A model generated the notes under the pieces. The model did not search any database, was not told the DNA's origin, and was given only the letters and a program-made list of their open reading frames with translations. Shown piece after piece: positions 18,956 to 28,000 of a DNA stretch of 46,163 nucleotides; the stretch's first letter is position 1, and every line of letters starts with the position of its first letter. The position numbers were made by a program, and so were the translations under genes. The stretch is from Myxococcales bacterium (GTDB lineage Bacteria; Myxococcota_A; Bradymonadia; Bradymonadales; Bradymonadaceae). The stretch covers positions 1-46,163 of the forward strand of contig SKQC01000022.1 of assembly GCA_007119175.1 (NCBI GenBank), given 5' to 3'.

Positions 18956-19501
18956 TTAGAGCACGTCGACCCGGAAGTTTGCATAGACCTTAAAGCGCAC
19001 CTCGCTGGACGGAGCGCTTCCGGATGCACTGGTCCGAAGCCGCAGGCCTTCTTCAGCGTAGGGCTTTAAATCCAGTTCGTCGTCGATATCAAAGACGAAT
19101 TTATCCACGTCTCGGGGAACCGGATCGCGCCAAGCGAGTTCTGCTTCCGGGAGATCACTGCCGGATTCCCGCGACGAGACGCGGATTGTGATATCGTCGA
19201 TAAAATCAAAGGAGTCCTTCTCCGTATTCTCGGTCAGCTCGAAGTATAGTTCGCGCAGTTTGACTGATTTCGCTCCACTGGCGTCCTGCTTGGCCAATTC
19301 CTCCTCGAGGTCGATTTCCATCGGAATTCGAGTCGGGAAGACATCGCCCAGGGGAGTGGTGGCCAGTGGTGAGGCCTCGACGACGATTTCCTCGCTTTCC
19401 TCGTTGAAGCTAAAGGCGCCAAACCCCGCACAGGCAGCGATGATGAGTGCCACGGCGAGGACGGCGATTGCGCCGAAGGGCTGGTGGTTGCTGGTGTTCA
19501 C
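18956..19501 (-). CDS. Small acidic exported protein, possibly a lipoprotein
   Basis: Function not recognised. The 181-residue product has an N-terminal hydrophobic stretch (about residues 10-30) with a possible lipobox IAAC (Cys24), then an acidic, beta-predicted domain without cysteines or known motifs (for example LYFELTEN and a closing VRFKVYANFRVDVL). The GTG start at 19501 has AGGAG seven bases upstream, which supports translation. It converges with xseB and is divergent from the GltJ-like gene, 231 bp away. A secreted or anchored envelope protein is all that can be said. Confidence 0.6.
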   Translation of the reverse strand: MNTSNHQPFGAIAVLAVALIIAACAGFGAFSFNEESEEIVVEASPLATTPLGDVFPTRIPMEIDLEEELAKQDASGAKSVKLRELYFELTENTEKDSFDFIDDITIRVSSRESGSDLPEAELAWRDPVPRDVDKFVFDIDDELDLKPYAEEGLRLRTSASGSAPSSEVRFKVYANFRVDVL

Positions 19502-19652
19502 GATATTTCTCCTGTGATTCGTGCGAATTGTCTCGCACCTGCAGTTGCGATTGTCATCTCGAACGGACTATGACGAACACCTCGCCGGATTCGTCATCAT
19601 CAAAACATTATGCAAGGCGCATTCCGAAGGGGCCTGCAGTCGATCTAATTGC

Positions 19653-19681
19653 TTGTCATGGGCAAGGTCGGGTTGTAAAGT
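19653..19681 (+). promoter_or_regulatory. Sigma-70-like promoter upstream of the GltJ-like gene
   Basis: TTGTCA at 19653-19658 and TAAAGT at 19676-19681 with a 17-bp spacer, about 50 bp upstream of the ATG at 19733. The -35 is one base from consensus; the -10 is weaker. It is the only good pair in this 231-bp divergent gap. Confidence 0.4.
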
Positions 19682-19732
19682 CTTGCTCGATCGAATGGAG
19701 GCGTTCCCGGTAAGTGAGTGAGGCGCGGGGAA

Positions 19733-22420
19733 ATGAAATTCTATTGTGATAACTGCCAGACCAAGTACTCCATTGCGGATGAAAAGGTCAGGGGGAAGGT
19801 CCTTAAAGTGCGGTGTAAGAGCTGCAATCACGTCGTGACCGTCAGCGGCTCGCAGATCGGAACCAATCCACGGGCCAGGGCGGCCCAGTCTGCTCCATCT
19901 GCCCCCGGGGCGCAGTCGCCGCGCCGGGGTGGAGCTCCGGGACCGCCACCGCCGCCACAGTGGCATTACTCGGTCAACGGTCAGTCTTTTGGCCCCGTTC
20001 CGCGCCCGGTTCTCGAAAAAAAGCTGGCCAGCGGAGAGCTCGGCGAGGCGGCGTATGTCTGGAATGACACTTTCAGCAATTGGAAACCGGTTCAACAGGT
20101 TGAGACTTTCGCAAAGGCGCTGAAGCGAGCCCGTTCGCCGGGACCACCGCGTCGGCCTCCATCTAGAGGACCCCAGCGGCAAAGTCCCGGTCCGCCAGCG
20201 CAGAAAGAACCGAAACCAAAGCCGAAACCGAAACCAAAGCCTGCGACCAATCGCAAGCCGACATCGAAGCCACAACCGAAGCCACAACCGAAGCCACAAC
20301 CGAAGCCACAACCGAAGCCACAACCGAAGCCACAACCGAAGCCACAACCGAAGCCACAACCGAAGCCACAACCGGAATCGGTGCCCGAGAAGACGGAGCC
20401 CGATGCGGAGCAGCCGACGCCGGGGCCGGAGGATTCTCCGCTACCGGCGCCCGAGCGGTCCGGGGAGGGGAGAAAATCGAGGAGTTCGTCACTTCCGGCG
20501 CTGGATAAGCCGAAAGCAGACAGTGACGTGCCGAGCGCGACTGCTCCAGAGGATTCTGCGCCAGCGGCGGCCGACCGGCCAGTCGAGGGGAGAAAACCGA
20601 GGAGTTCGTCGCTTCCGGCGCTGGATAAGCCGAAAGCAGACAGTGACGTGCCGAGCGCGACTGCTCCAGAGGATTCTGCGCCAGCGGCGGCCGACCGGCC
20701 AGTCGAGGGGAGAAAATCGAGGAGTTCGTCACTTCCGGCGCTGGATAAGTCGAAAGCAGACAGTGACGTGCCGAGCGCGACAGCCCCGGCGGTCGAAGAT
20801 TCGACAGCATCGCCAGAGTCGACGACGCCCGAGGAGTTTCCCGCTGAAGAGACAGCCCTCGACGATGACCTGCCGGACGCGGTCAAGGCGATGCAAGAAA
20901 AGGCGCGACAGCCCGGCACGCAAAAGGGCGATGAGGGTTCGCAACAAGATCGCCTTCAGGCATTGCGAGACCGTCTTCAGCTAGATTCCAAACCCGATGA
21001 CGGGGCGCCGCCCCCGAAGGCGGCCGGGGACGAGGCGGTAGAGCCCAGTGCCGGGGCACCGCCGCGTGTCGACATGCAGGCGCCGGCCAAAGCAGAGCCC
21101 GACGATTTCGGAGTACCGGGATCGGAATTACCCGAGCCACACCAGGCTGAACTCGACGCCCCGGCAAAGCCGGAAGTCAATGATATTGGCCATGCAGAGA
21201 CTTTGTTGGACTCTTCGGAGTCGGCTCCGGACAAGCCGTGGGAGGAGCCGTCGGGGGCCGATGATCAATCGCAGCATGACGGGCTATTTTCCACCCCTTC
21301 AGACAGCGGCGACGACTCTGAATGGCCTTATCCCTCGCCGGGCGGCACTTCCCTCGACGGGATTCCAGATGAACCCAAATCGGAAGATGCCGTTCCATTT
21401 TTTCCAGATGCCCCGAAATTGGGAGATGGAGCAGAGTCTCCAACGGAGCAGTCCTCATCGTCGCTCGAGGAGATGACGGGCAGTCTCTTGATCCAGATCA
21501 ACGAGATTAAAAGCGACGGGCGAAAACGCGCTGTTTTAGCTGGCGTCGGTGCGCTGGCGGCGATAGCGCTCCTGGGGGCGGTGGTTGCCGTCGGCTGGTC
21601 ACAATTGGGCGTAGAAGACGATGAGGTTGAAGAGGAGCGAGTGCGAATGGATCACGTCGGTGCCGAACCGGTATTTCGCGAATATACGGCCGACGAATTG
21701 GCCCGGATCAGCGAAACAATGGTCCTGGAGGAGGAATTGGTCGTCTCCCGCGAGGATGGTCGCGCTGCCGTTGAGCGCGAGGAGCGACGAGAGCGCGGCG
21801 GAAGCCAGGGGGGTACCGAGACAGACGAATCGCCGAGAATGCCCAGCGTCAATCCCGACTCCTTTCGCCATGAAGCACGGGCAGATGAACCGGAGGCCGA
21901 TCGCGTCGAAGAGGAAGCAGGCGCCAGTGGGTCTCGTTTTGCGCGCCCCGAGTTTGGTGGAAGTGGCCCCTCCGAGGAGGCCGGAATGGCATCCGCTGAT
22001 AATGGCGACGACGGCGCTGAAGAGGACAGCGAAGTAGACAGTCGCTTTGAGGCCATGGCTGCCCTCCACAGCGATACGGAGCGTGGCATTCACGGGGCAG
22101 ATGATAATCCCGATCTAGGCCGACAGATGCAGGATGGACTCAGCGGCGATGATATCGCCCGCGGTATTCAGTCCGTTATGGAGAGCGTGGGGATATGCCG
22201 GGAGCGGCATATTTACCGCGGTGGGACTCTAGAAGAAGACCAACTGCGGGTCAGTCTCACCGTATTGCCCGACGGCGACGTGGGACAGTTTAAGATGGAA
22301 CCGGGTACCCTGGCGGATACCGACTTCGGCCGCTGTATGCAGTCTCATACCGGTCGCTGGCCGTTTCCCCGCTTCCGGGGCGACCCCGTCGAAATTCAGG
22401 CTCCTTTTGCGCTGCAATAG
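19733..22420 (+). CDS. GltJ-like protein: zinc ribbon, GYF domain, Pro-rich region, TM, AgmX/PglI C-terminus
   Basis: Large single-pass envelope protein (895 aa) with the layout of Myxococcus GltJ (AgmX). Residues 1-36 form an MJ0042-type zinc ribbon (Cys5, Cys8, Cys28, Cys31). Residues about 76-126 are a GYF_2 domain (WHYSVNGQSFGPV). A long disordered region follows, with nine KPQP repeats and 40-residue repeats. A membrane helix is at about 598-620, then a charged periplasmic stretch and a C-terminal AgmX/PglI domain (about 800-895: CRERHIYRGG, LRVSLTVLPDGDV, CMQSH). In Myxococcus the zinc ribbon and GYF part contacts MglA and controls focal-adhesion assembly; that role here is inference. 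ATG 19733 is preferred over GTG 19718. It ends 6 bp from the convergent neighbour. Confidence 0.82.
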   Translation: MKFYCDNCQTKYSIADEKVRGKVLKVRCKSCNHVVTVSGSQIGTNPRARAAQSAPSAPGAQSPRRGGAPGPPPPPQWHYSVNGQSFGPVPRPVLEKKLASGELGEAAYVWNDTFSNWKPVQQVETFAKALKRARSPGPPRRPPSRGPQRQSPGPPAQKEPKPKPKPKPKPATNRKPTSKPQPKPQPKPQPKPQPKPQPKPQPKPQPKPQPKPQPESVPEKTEPDAEQPTPGPEDSPLPAPERSGEGRKSRSSSLPALDKPKADSDVPSATAPEDSAPAAADRPVEGRKPRSSSLPALDKPKADSDVPSATAPEDSAPAAADRPVEGRKSRSSSLPALDKSKADSDVPSATAPAVEDSTASPESTTPEEFPAEETALDDDLPDAVKAMQEKARQPGTQKGDEGSQQDRLQALRDRLQLDSKPDDGAPPPKAAGDEAVEPSAGAPPRVDMQAPAKAEPDDFGVPGSELPEPHQAELDAPAKPEVNDIGHAETLLDSSESAPDKPWEEPSGADDQSQHDGLFSTPSDSGDDSEWPYPSPGGTSLDGIPDEPKSEDAVPFFPDAPKLGDGAESPTEQSSSSLEEMTGSLLIQINEIKSDGRKRAVLAGVGALAAIALLGAVVAVGWSQLGVEDDEVEEERVRMDHVGAEPVFREYTADELARISETMVLEEELVVSREDGRAAVEREERRERGGSQGGTETDESPRMPSVNPDSFRHEARADEPEADRVEEEAGASGSRFARPEFGGSGPSEEAGMASADNGDDGAEEDSEVDSRFEAMAALHSDTERGIHGADDNPDLGRQMQDGLSGDDIARGIQSVMESVGICRERHIYRGGTLEEDQLRVSLTVLPDGDVGQFKMEPGTLADTDFGRCMQSHTGRWPFPRFRGDPVEIQAPFALQ
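20267..20374 (+). repeat. 12-bp tandem repeat, nine perfect copies (KPQP)
   Basis: The unit AAGCCACAACCG is repeated nine times without a single mismatch inside the GltJ-like gene, encoding KPQP x9. It follows a shorter KPKP run. Perfect identity at third codon positions points to recent slippage, so copy number may vary between strains without shifting the frame. Confidence 0.95.
20465..20781 (+). repeat. 120-bp in-frame tandem repeat, about 2.6 copies
   Basis: Copies begin at 20465, 20585 and 20705; the third stops at about 20781. Their second halves (20521-20580 and 20641-20700) are identical and the rest differs at only a few bases. The unit encodes a 40-residue segment with SRSSSLPALDKPKADSD and a Pro/Ala-rich end, in the disordered part of the GltJ-like protein. 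Near-identity indicates recent duplication. Confidence 0.95.
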
Positions 22421-22426
22421 CCCGGA

Positions 22427-23131
22427 TTACTCATCATCGCCGGCGTCGTCCGACGGCGGCAGCTCGTCGATTTCGGGCAGGGAATCAGCTAATAGCGCGA
22501 TATCGACGGCCGACGCCTTGTCGCCGATTTCCTCGGCAACCCGGCGAGCGCGGTTTAGCCATCTATGGGCGATTTCATAGGCGTCGTATTGAGCGAAGTC
22601 TTCGGCGGTTTCGACGAGCAGATCCACTCGCTCTTCGCCGTCGAGGGCCTCTGTGTAGCCGTCGTGGGCTTCGTCCGGTTGACCGGCGACGAGAAGTAGC
22701 TTTGCGCGCAGCAGGGGAATGACCTCCTCGAATTGAGGCCAGACTTCCTCGAGACGTGTAATTAACTCCTGGCCTGCCGCGAGGTCGTCGCTCTCGGCAC
22801 GCCGCCGGGCGACATCGGACAAAATTTCTGGATAGTGAAGCGCCGGGTGGTCGAAGTCACCGTTGATGACAGGCTCTAAGAGCTCGAAATACGCTCCGTG
22901 ATCGCCGCCGCTCAACACTCGGCGGGCAATGGCCCACCTGTCCAGGTCCGTCAACGGTGACAGCTCCTCTTTTAATGCGCTTAACTCTTTTGGCGAGGCG
23001 TGCAATATCTGCTCGTGGCGACGCGATTCAGAAGCTGATATTACCTCCCAAGCATGGTAGGTGTAGCCCAACTCGTCGTCGACGTAGTCGGGATAGCCGT
23101 CGCCGATGGAGCGCGCAAATTCAGGTGTCAT
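22427..23131 (-). CDS. Hypothetical helical (TPR-like) cytoplasmic protein
   Basis: No named family recognised. The 234-residue protein is acidic, has no signal peptide or membrane segment, and looks all-helical with TPR-like spacing in the second half (AKLLLVAGQPDEAHDGYTEA, then AHRWLNRARRVAEEIGD). The end is a short acidic tail. The ATG at 23131 or a GTG at 23137 could be the start. It converges on the GltJ-like gene, 6 bp apart, and is divergent from the DUF368 gene. Low-level functional inference only: a scaffold or adaptor. Confidence 0.6.
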   Translation of the reverse strand: MTPEFARSIGDGYPDYVDDELGYTYHAWEVISASESRRHEQILHASPKELSALKEELSPLTDLDRWAIARRVLSGGDHGAYFELLEPVINGDFDHPALHYPEILSDVARRRAESDDLAAGQELITRLEEVWPQFEEVIPLLRAKLLLVAGQPDEAHDGYTEALDGEERVDLLVETAEDFAQYDAYEIAHRWLNRARRVAEEIGDKASAVDIALLADSLPEIDELPPSDDAGDDE

Positions 23132-23262
23132 AGTCACTATCTCGCCAGGTGAATTCGTTGTCGATCATTCGATGAATACGCAAACCGTATAGGGGATGGA
23201 TGCCTCGCGTCGAGCACGACGCGATCGCCTTCGCACCTAAAATCAGCAAGTTCGAGGACAAG

Positions 23263-24498
23263 ATGAAGCGGGTTAAACTCTTCCTCAAGGGCGTCTGCAT
23301 GGGCGTCGCCGATATCATTCCCGGGGTCAGCGGGGGAACGCTGGCGTTGATATTGGGGATTTACGAAGAGTTGGTCAATACGATCCGAGGCCTCCACCTG
23401 CGGTGGTTGCCAGCAGTGTGGGCCTGGATTCGCGGCGGGTTTCAGCGTGAGGATATAGACCCCATCGCCGAAGCCTGGGAGCAGATGAACCTGACGTTTT
23501 TGGTGGTCCTGGTGAGCGGGATCTCGCTCGCAGTGGCCATTGGCGGGATGACACTTCCCACATTATTGGAGCGCTATCCCGAGATAATGCGGGCTCTATT
23601 TTTCGGGCTTATTTTAGCGAGTGTATGGATTCCGTTTCGAATGATCACGATACGCCGGTGGCAGACCTGGCTGGTGGTGGGACTGGCGGCAATTATCGGG
23701 TTTGGGGCCGCCTGGACGGCGACGGCGCCCCATCGAATCTATCAGGCGGGGACCAATTGGGTGGAGCTGATCGCCGAGGAGGGCGAGACATTCAAGGATA
23801 TCAATCGCCGGGGCCTGGCCTCCTGGCCGGGCGAGCAGGTGTATTGGGCGGAGGAAAACGCGCCACTGCGCGCTGCCATCGAGGCATCGGAGCAGGACGT
23901 GGAGTTGTTGCGGCCTGAGAGTACGGACATCATTGATCCCGATACGGTCGGGGAGCGCAGCGAGCAATACGAAGACCTCGAGATCGCCGCCGGCACGCCG
24001 GTTAAGATTCCTCAGCCGTTGCCCTGGTATATTTTTATCGCCGGAATGGTCATGGTCTGTGCCATGATTTTGCCCGGCATAAGTGGCTCTTATCTACTGC
24101 TGATTATGGGGGTCTATTATTTTATGCTCAACGCCCTGCGCGCGGTGTTAACGGCAGTGCCCGCGATGGCCATCCCCTGGAATGCGGTATTATATGTAGT
24201 GGTGTTCAATGCCGGGGCGTTGATTGGAATTTTGAGCTTCGCTCGTGTGATGAGCTATTTTCTGGAGCGGTATACGGTCCCCACGGTAGGAGTCCTGGTG
24301 GGATTGATGGTGGGAGGATTACGCGGCATCTGGCCGTTTCGACAGATCGTTGACGGCCAGATGGTCAATGTGATGCCGGCGACGATGGACTCCACTGTCC
24401 TGGCCGTGATCGGCGCCGGCCTCGTCGGTGCCGTGGTGGTCACCACCTTGACGTGGTTGGGGAATGGCCAAAAGGAAAAAAGCGGGTCAGCAGCATAG
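23263..24498 (+). CDS. DUF368 membrane protein (PopT-type undecaprenyl-phosphate transporter)
   Basis: Polytopic membrane protein of the DUF368 family, whose studied members recycle undecaprenyl phosphate across the inner membrane for cell-wall synthesis. The hallmark repeated loops are present: GVADIIPGVSGGTLALILGIYE near residues 13-34 and the second, inverted half MILPGISGSYLLLIMGVYY near 267-285. Between them is an unusually long hydrophilic insert (about residues 165-245: the TNWVELIAEEGE to TPVKIPQP stretch) not seen in short family members. ATG 23263 is chosen because GAGG lies five bases upstream; ATG 23200 is in frame but would add a charged leader. It precedes the Rrf2 regulator by 73 bp. 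Family is certain, substrate inferred. Confidence 0.88.
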   Translation: MKRVKLFLKGVCMGVADIIPGVSGGTLALILGIYEELVNTIRGLHLRWLPAVWAWIRGGFQREDIDPIAEAWEQMNLTFLVVLVSGISLAVAIGGMTLPTLLERYPEIMRALFFGLILASVWIPFRMITIRRWQTWLVVGLAAIIGFGAAWTATAPHRIYQAGTNWVELIAEEGETFKDINRRGLASWPGEQVYWAEENAPLRAAIEASEQDVELLRPESTDIIDPDTVGERSEQYEDLEIAAGTPVKIPQPLPWYIFIAGMVMVCAMILPGISGSYLLLIMGVYYFMLNALRAVLTAVPAMAIPWNAVLYVVVFNAGALIGILSFARVMSYFLERYTVPTVGVLVGLMVGGLRGIWPFRQIVDGQMVNVMPATMDSTVLAVIGAGLVGAVVVTTLTWLGNGQKEKSGSAA

Positions 24499-24571
24499 CA
24501 TTGATTCCGGGCGGCACATCGATGACACTTTGAGTGGAGCGCCGCATCAACCAACGATACGAGGAGTGCAA

Positions 24572-25024
24572 ATGCAGATCAGTGCCCGAACCATGTATGG
24601 GCTTCGCGCCCTCGTCACGCTCGCCGGTGCGCGAACCGACGAGCCAATGAGCATTCAGACCATTGCCGAAGAAGAAGAGTTGCCGGGAAAGTTTCTGGAG
24701 GGAATCATGGCCGATTTAAAGCGCGGTGGATTCGTGCGGAGTAAACGCGGGGCCAGTGGCGGCTATTTTCTGGAGCGTCCGGCCAGTGAAATTACGTTGC
24801 TGAGTGTGATTCGCCATCTCGAGGGTCCAGTGGCTCCCATGGCCTACGGCGACCGCACCAGTGGTGATGGGACGCCCACCGATCGGCAGGCTGCCTTCCG
24901 CCCGGTCTGGCAGGAGATTCGCGACGCCACAATCCGCGTTTTAGAGCGCTATACCATTCAGTCCATCGCCGACTCCGTCCCGGAGTTGATGCACGATGAT
25001 TTTCGCCCCATCTATCAGATCTGA
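24572..25024 (+). CDS. Rrf2-family transcriptional regulator without cysteines
   Basis: Winged-helix DNA-binding protein (150 aa). The family start MQISARTMYGLRALVTLA is followed by the helix-turn-helix (MSIQTIAEEEELPGKFLE) and the wing (GFVRSKRGASGGYFL). Most studied Rrf2 proteins bind an iron-sulfur cluster through three cysteines; this one has no cysteine at all, so it cannot sense by that route. It is more like CymR-type members in that respect. ATG 24572 has GGAG five bases upstream and matches the family start. It lies directly after the DUF368 gene on the same strand and might be cotranscribed; its target is not evident. Confidence 0.9.
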   Translation: MQISARTMYGLRALVTLAGARTDEPMSIQTIAEEEELPGKFLEGIMADLKRGGFVRSKRGASGGYFLERPASEITLLSVIRHLEGPVAPMAYGDRTSGDGTPTDRQAAFRPVWQEIRDATIRVLERYTIQSIADSVPELMHDDFRPIYQI

Positions 25025-25040
25025 TCGCCTGTAATTGCGA

Positions 25041-28000
25041 TCAGAAATCTGGCTGTTCCAGATAATCGGGGCGAATATTTTGGCCGACGTACAGGCCCTC
25101 GTCATAATCTTCGTATAGGCGCAGATAGACGTGCAAAAAGCGCAGTACTTTCTTGGCGTAGCCCCGGGATTCGTCGAAGGGGATTTCCTCGACGAATTCG
25201 TCGAGGGGGATATTACGTCCCCGCATATCGAGCCATCCGCTGACCCGGTGGGGCCCGCCATTGTAGCCGGCAAATGCCATCAGCTCCTGGCCGTGGAATT
25301 TCTTGACGAGGCGGCTGAAATAAAAGATTCCCTGCTCGATGGAGTTATCGGCCTCCAGTAGGTCGAAGGGGCCAAAATCGTCGGCACCGAATAGATCGGC
25401 GATCTTCAACCCGGTGCGCGGGATGACCTGCAGCAACCCCAGAGCATCGGCGATGCTGATGGAGTCGGGATTAAAGGAGCTCTCCACGAGCATCAGCGCC
25501 CAGATCATATAGGGGTTGATATTGTGTTTTTCGGCCAGGGGTATGACTTTTTCTGGAAAGGCCCTGGGGTAGGCCATCTTCCAATATCGGTGAGCTTCGC
25601 CTTCCGGTTTTTGTCGCAGCCACCAGGTATCGCCCAGGGCATGGCGGCGCACCAGGTGATAGTCACCGATTTCCTGATAGGCCTCCACGAGCAGAGGTTC
25701 GAGCTCGGCGCGTCGAGCATGAATGGCCTGCTGACGCTCCAATAGCTCTCGCTTGCTCTGAGCGTCGTCGGGAACGGGAAAGCGCCGCTCGTTGTCCTTC
25801 ATGCCCCAGTAGTCGGCGCGCTGACTGCGGCGGCGATTGTCGATATAATAGGCCCAGCGGCGATAAGAGAGCTCGTGGGGCGAACTTCGCGGCCGGGAGC
25901 GATTGGAAAGGGCTCGAAACTCCAGGGAAACATCGCGGATCACACGCCGAGCCTCGGTATGCCAGCCGGCCATCCACAGCCAGCGGGAGCGCTGCAATTC
26001 GGGAAATAACTCGCCGGCCTCATCGACGGCGCGGTGGATGCCACCGCGATGGGTGTCGTCGTCGTAGGCGGTCCACTCCGAGGGGGTGGGCCCGATCATA
26101 TCGCCCTGACTGTAGCTGACGAATTCGACGTCCGAGCCGTGGCGGCCGCCCCAGTAGATGCGGGCCTCGGTGTTGAAGCGTATCCGGGGAATATCGGCCC
26201 CTGGAAAGTCGACCTCTTTTCGGGGGATGCGAGCCTCGGTGGCCTCGTCGTGATCGAGTCCCTCGATCGATTCCTCGGGCTCGCCCTGCCAGGCGGGGCC
26301 GGTCGTCACCGGATGAAGCCCGTCTCCCATGCGCGGGTCCATCAGGGGTTGATCGAAATTCCAGGTCAATCCGTAAGTGGGAAAGGGCAGGCCGATGCCA
26401 CTTGGCGGACATGACTCAGGGGCCGCGCAATCGTCGTTGTGAATGGCCGCCAGAAGATCCTGGTCCCAGAGGCGGCTGACGGGGCGATCGGCGATGTCGG
26501 CGCCCACCTGGCGGGTGCGCGGGTCGGCGGCGCTCTGATAGGCCATCGGTGCACTGGCGGTGTGGGCGTCGTCGAAGACGGCAAAGACCTGCTCCGCACT
26601 GTCGATGACGCGATCGGCCTGGGCGAGAAAGGAGTCGTCCACCGTGGAGCGCTGCTCGAGGTCGATGGTGCGGTTGGCGGACTGGATTCCGTAATAGCTG
26701 TTGGGGCGGGCCTGGCTTATCTCGCGAAATAATTCGATGGCGTCTTCGTCGTTGCCGGCACGCTCTAAAGAGCGGGCCGCCCAGTATAGATAGCGAGCCC
26801 GGGTCTCTCCGCGAGAGCGCCGGGCCAGACGGCGCAGATTTTCGTAGGCATCCTGAAAGCGGCCGGTCTTATACATCAGATAGGAAAAATGCCAGCCCCT
26901 CTTTTGAGCCCCTGTATAAGTCTCGTCGTAGAGTTGGTAGGCCTCCTCATAGCGGCCGTAGCGCTCGTAAAATTGGGCAATGGCCTGTTTTCGGGTGCGC
27001 CGCGCGGAGTTTTCGTACAGTTTTTCAAGGACCTCGGTGGCCTCGTCAAATCGCCCCAGACGGGCCAGGGCGAAGTTGTGAAATCGATAGATGGTGCGCT
27101 TATTAAATCCCGAGCGGTGTCCGTCTTCGTAAATCGATCGCGCCTCTGCGAAATACTCCGCTGCTCCCTCGAAGTCGTGGCTGTGATAGGTGTTGAGGGC
27201 GATGCGCTCTAAAATTTGGTTTTCCAGGCGCGAATTTCGCTCCGGCGTTCTGACATCCTCGCGCAGCTCGGTCATCAATTCGTGGGCCAGGGGCCAGAAT
27301 TTGTCGATGCTCAACTGGCGATAGTGGGCAAATCGCGTCTCCGGATCGATGGGCTCCGGGGCAAATCCCTGCTCGCTGAGTTCGGCGAGGCGCTCTCCGG
27401 CGATTTCGCCCTCTCGCTTGTAGGGAAATTCAAAATTGGCCTGCTGATAGGCCTTAGCGGCGCGCTCGGGGTGCTCCAGGGCCTCCAGAACTTTTCCGTG
27501 ATGGTAAAGGGCGAGATGGCGACGCGGATAATCGGGAAAGGTATCGACGAGTTGTTCGACGATGGGCAGTGCCTCCTCCCAGCGCTCGGCGGCCACCAGG
27601 GCTTTTGACTGCTGGGCTCTGGCTTTCCAGTGAAGGGGACTGTCGTCGGCGTCGTAGATGGCGGCAAATGACTGGGCCGCTTCGTCATATCGCCCCAGAT
27701 CGCGAAGGGCCTGTCCGCGCAGCCAATTTTCGTAGTCCACAAGGGGAGTCGAGGTCTCCAATGCGTCGACGTATTCAAGCACGTCCTCCGGTTGTTCCAG
27801 AAGATGGGCTACATAGGCCTGCTGAAACCGGGCCAGGTCGCGATCTTTGGCCTCGTCGATGCAGTCATCATCGAGCAGCAATTCGACCAGCTTTTGTGCC
27901 TCGCCGTATTCCTGATAGTGAATCATCTCCCGGGCACGCTCGATTCCCCGGGCGCCCAATTCACATCGGGAGGCGGCGGCCGCGCTGCGCGCCGAGGTGC

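Noticed and set aside
20092-20919. Minus-strand frame with long Cys/Gly repeats
   Set aside because: It is only the complement of the KPQP and 120-bp repeats of the GltJ-like gene.
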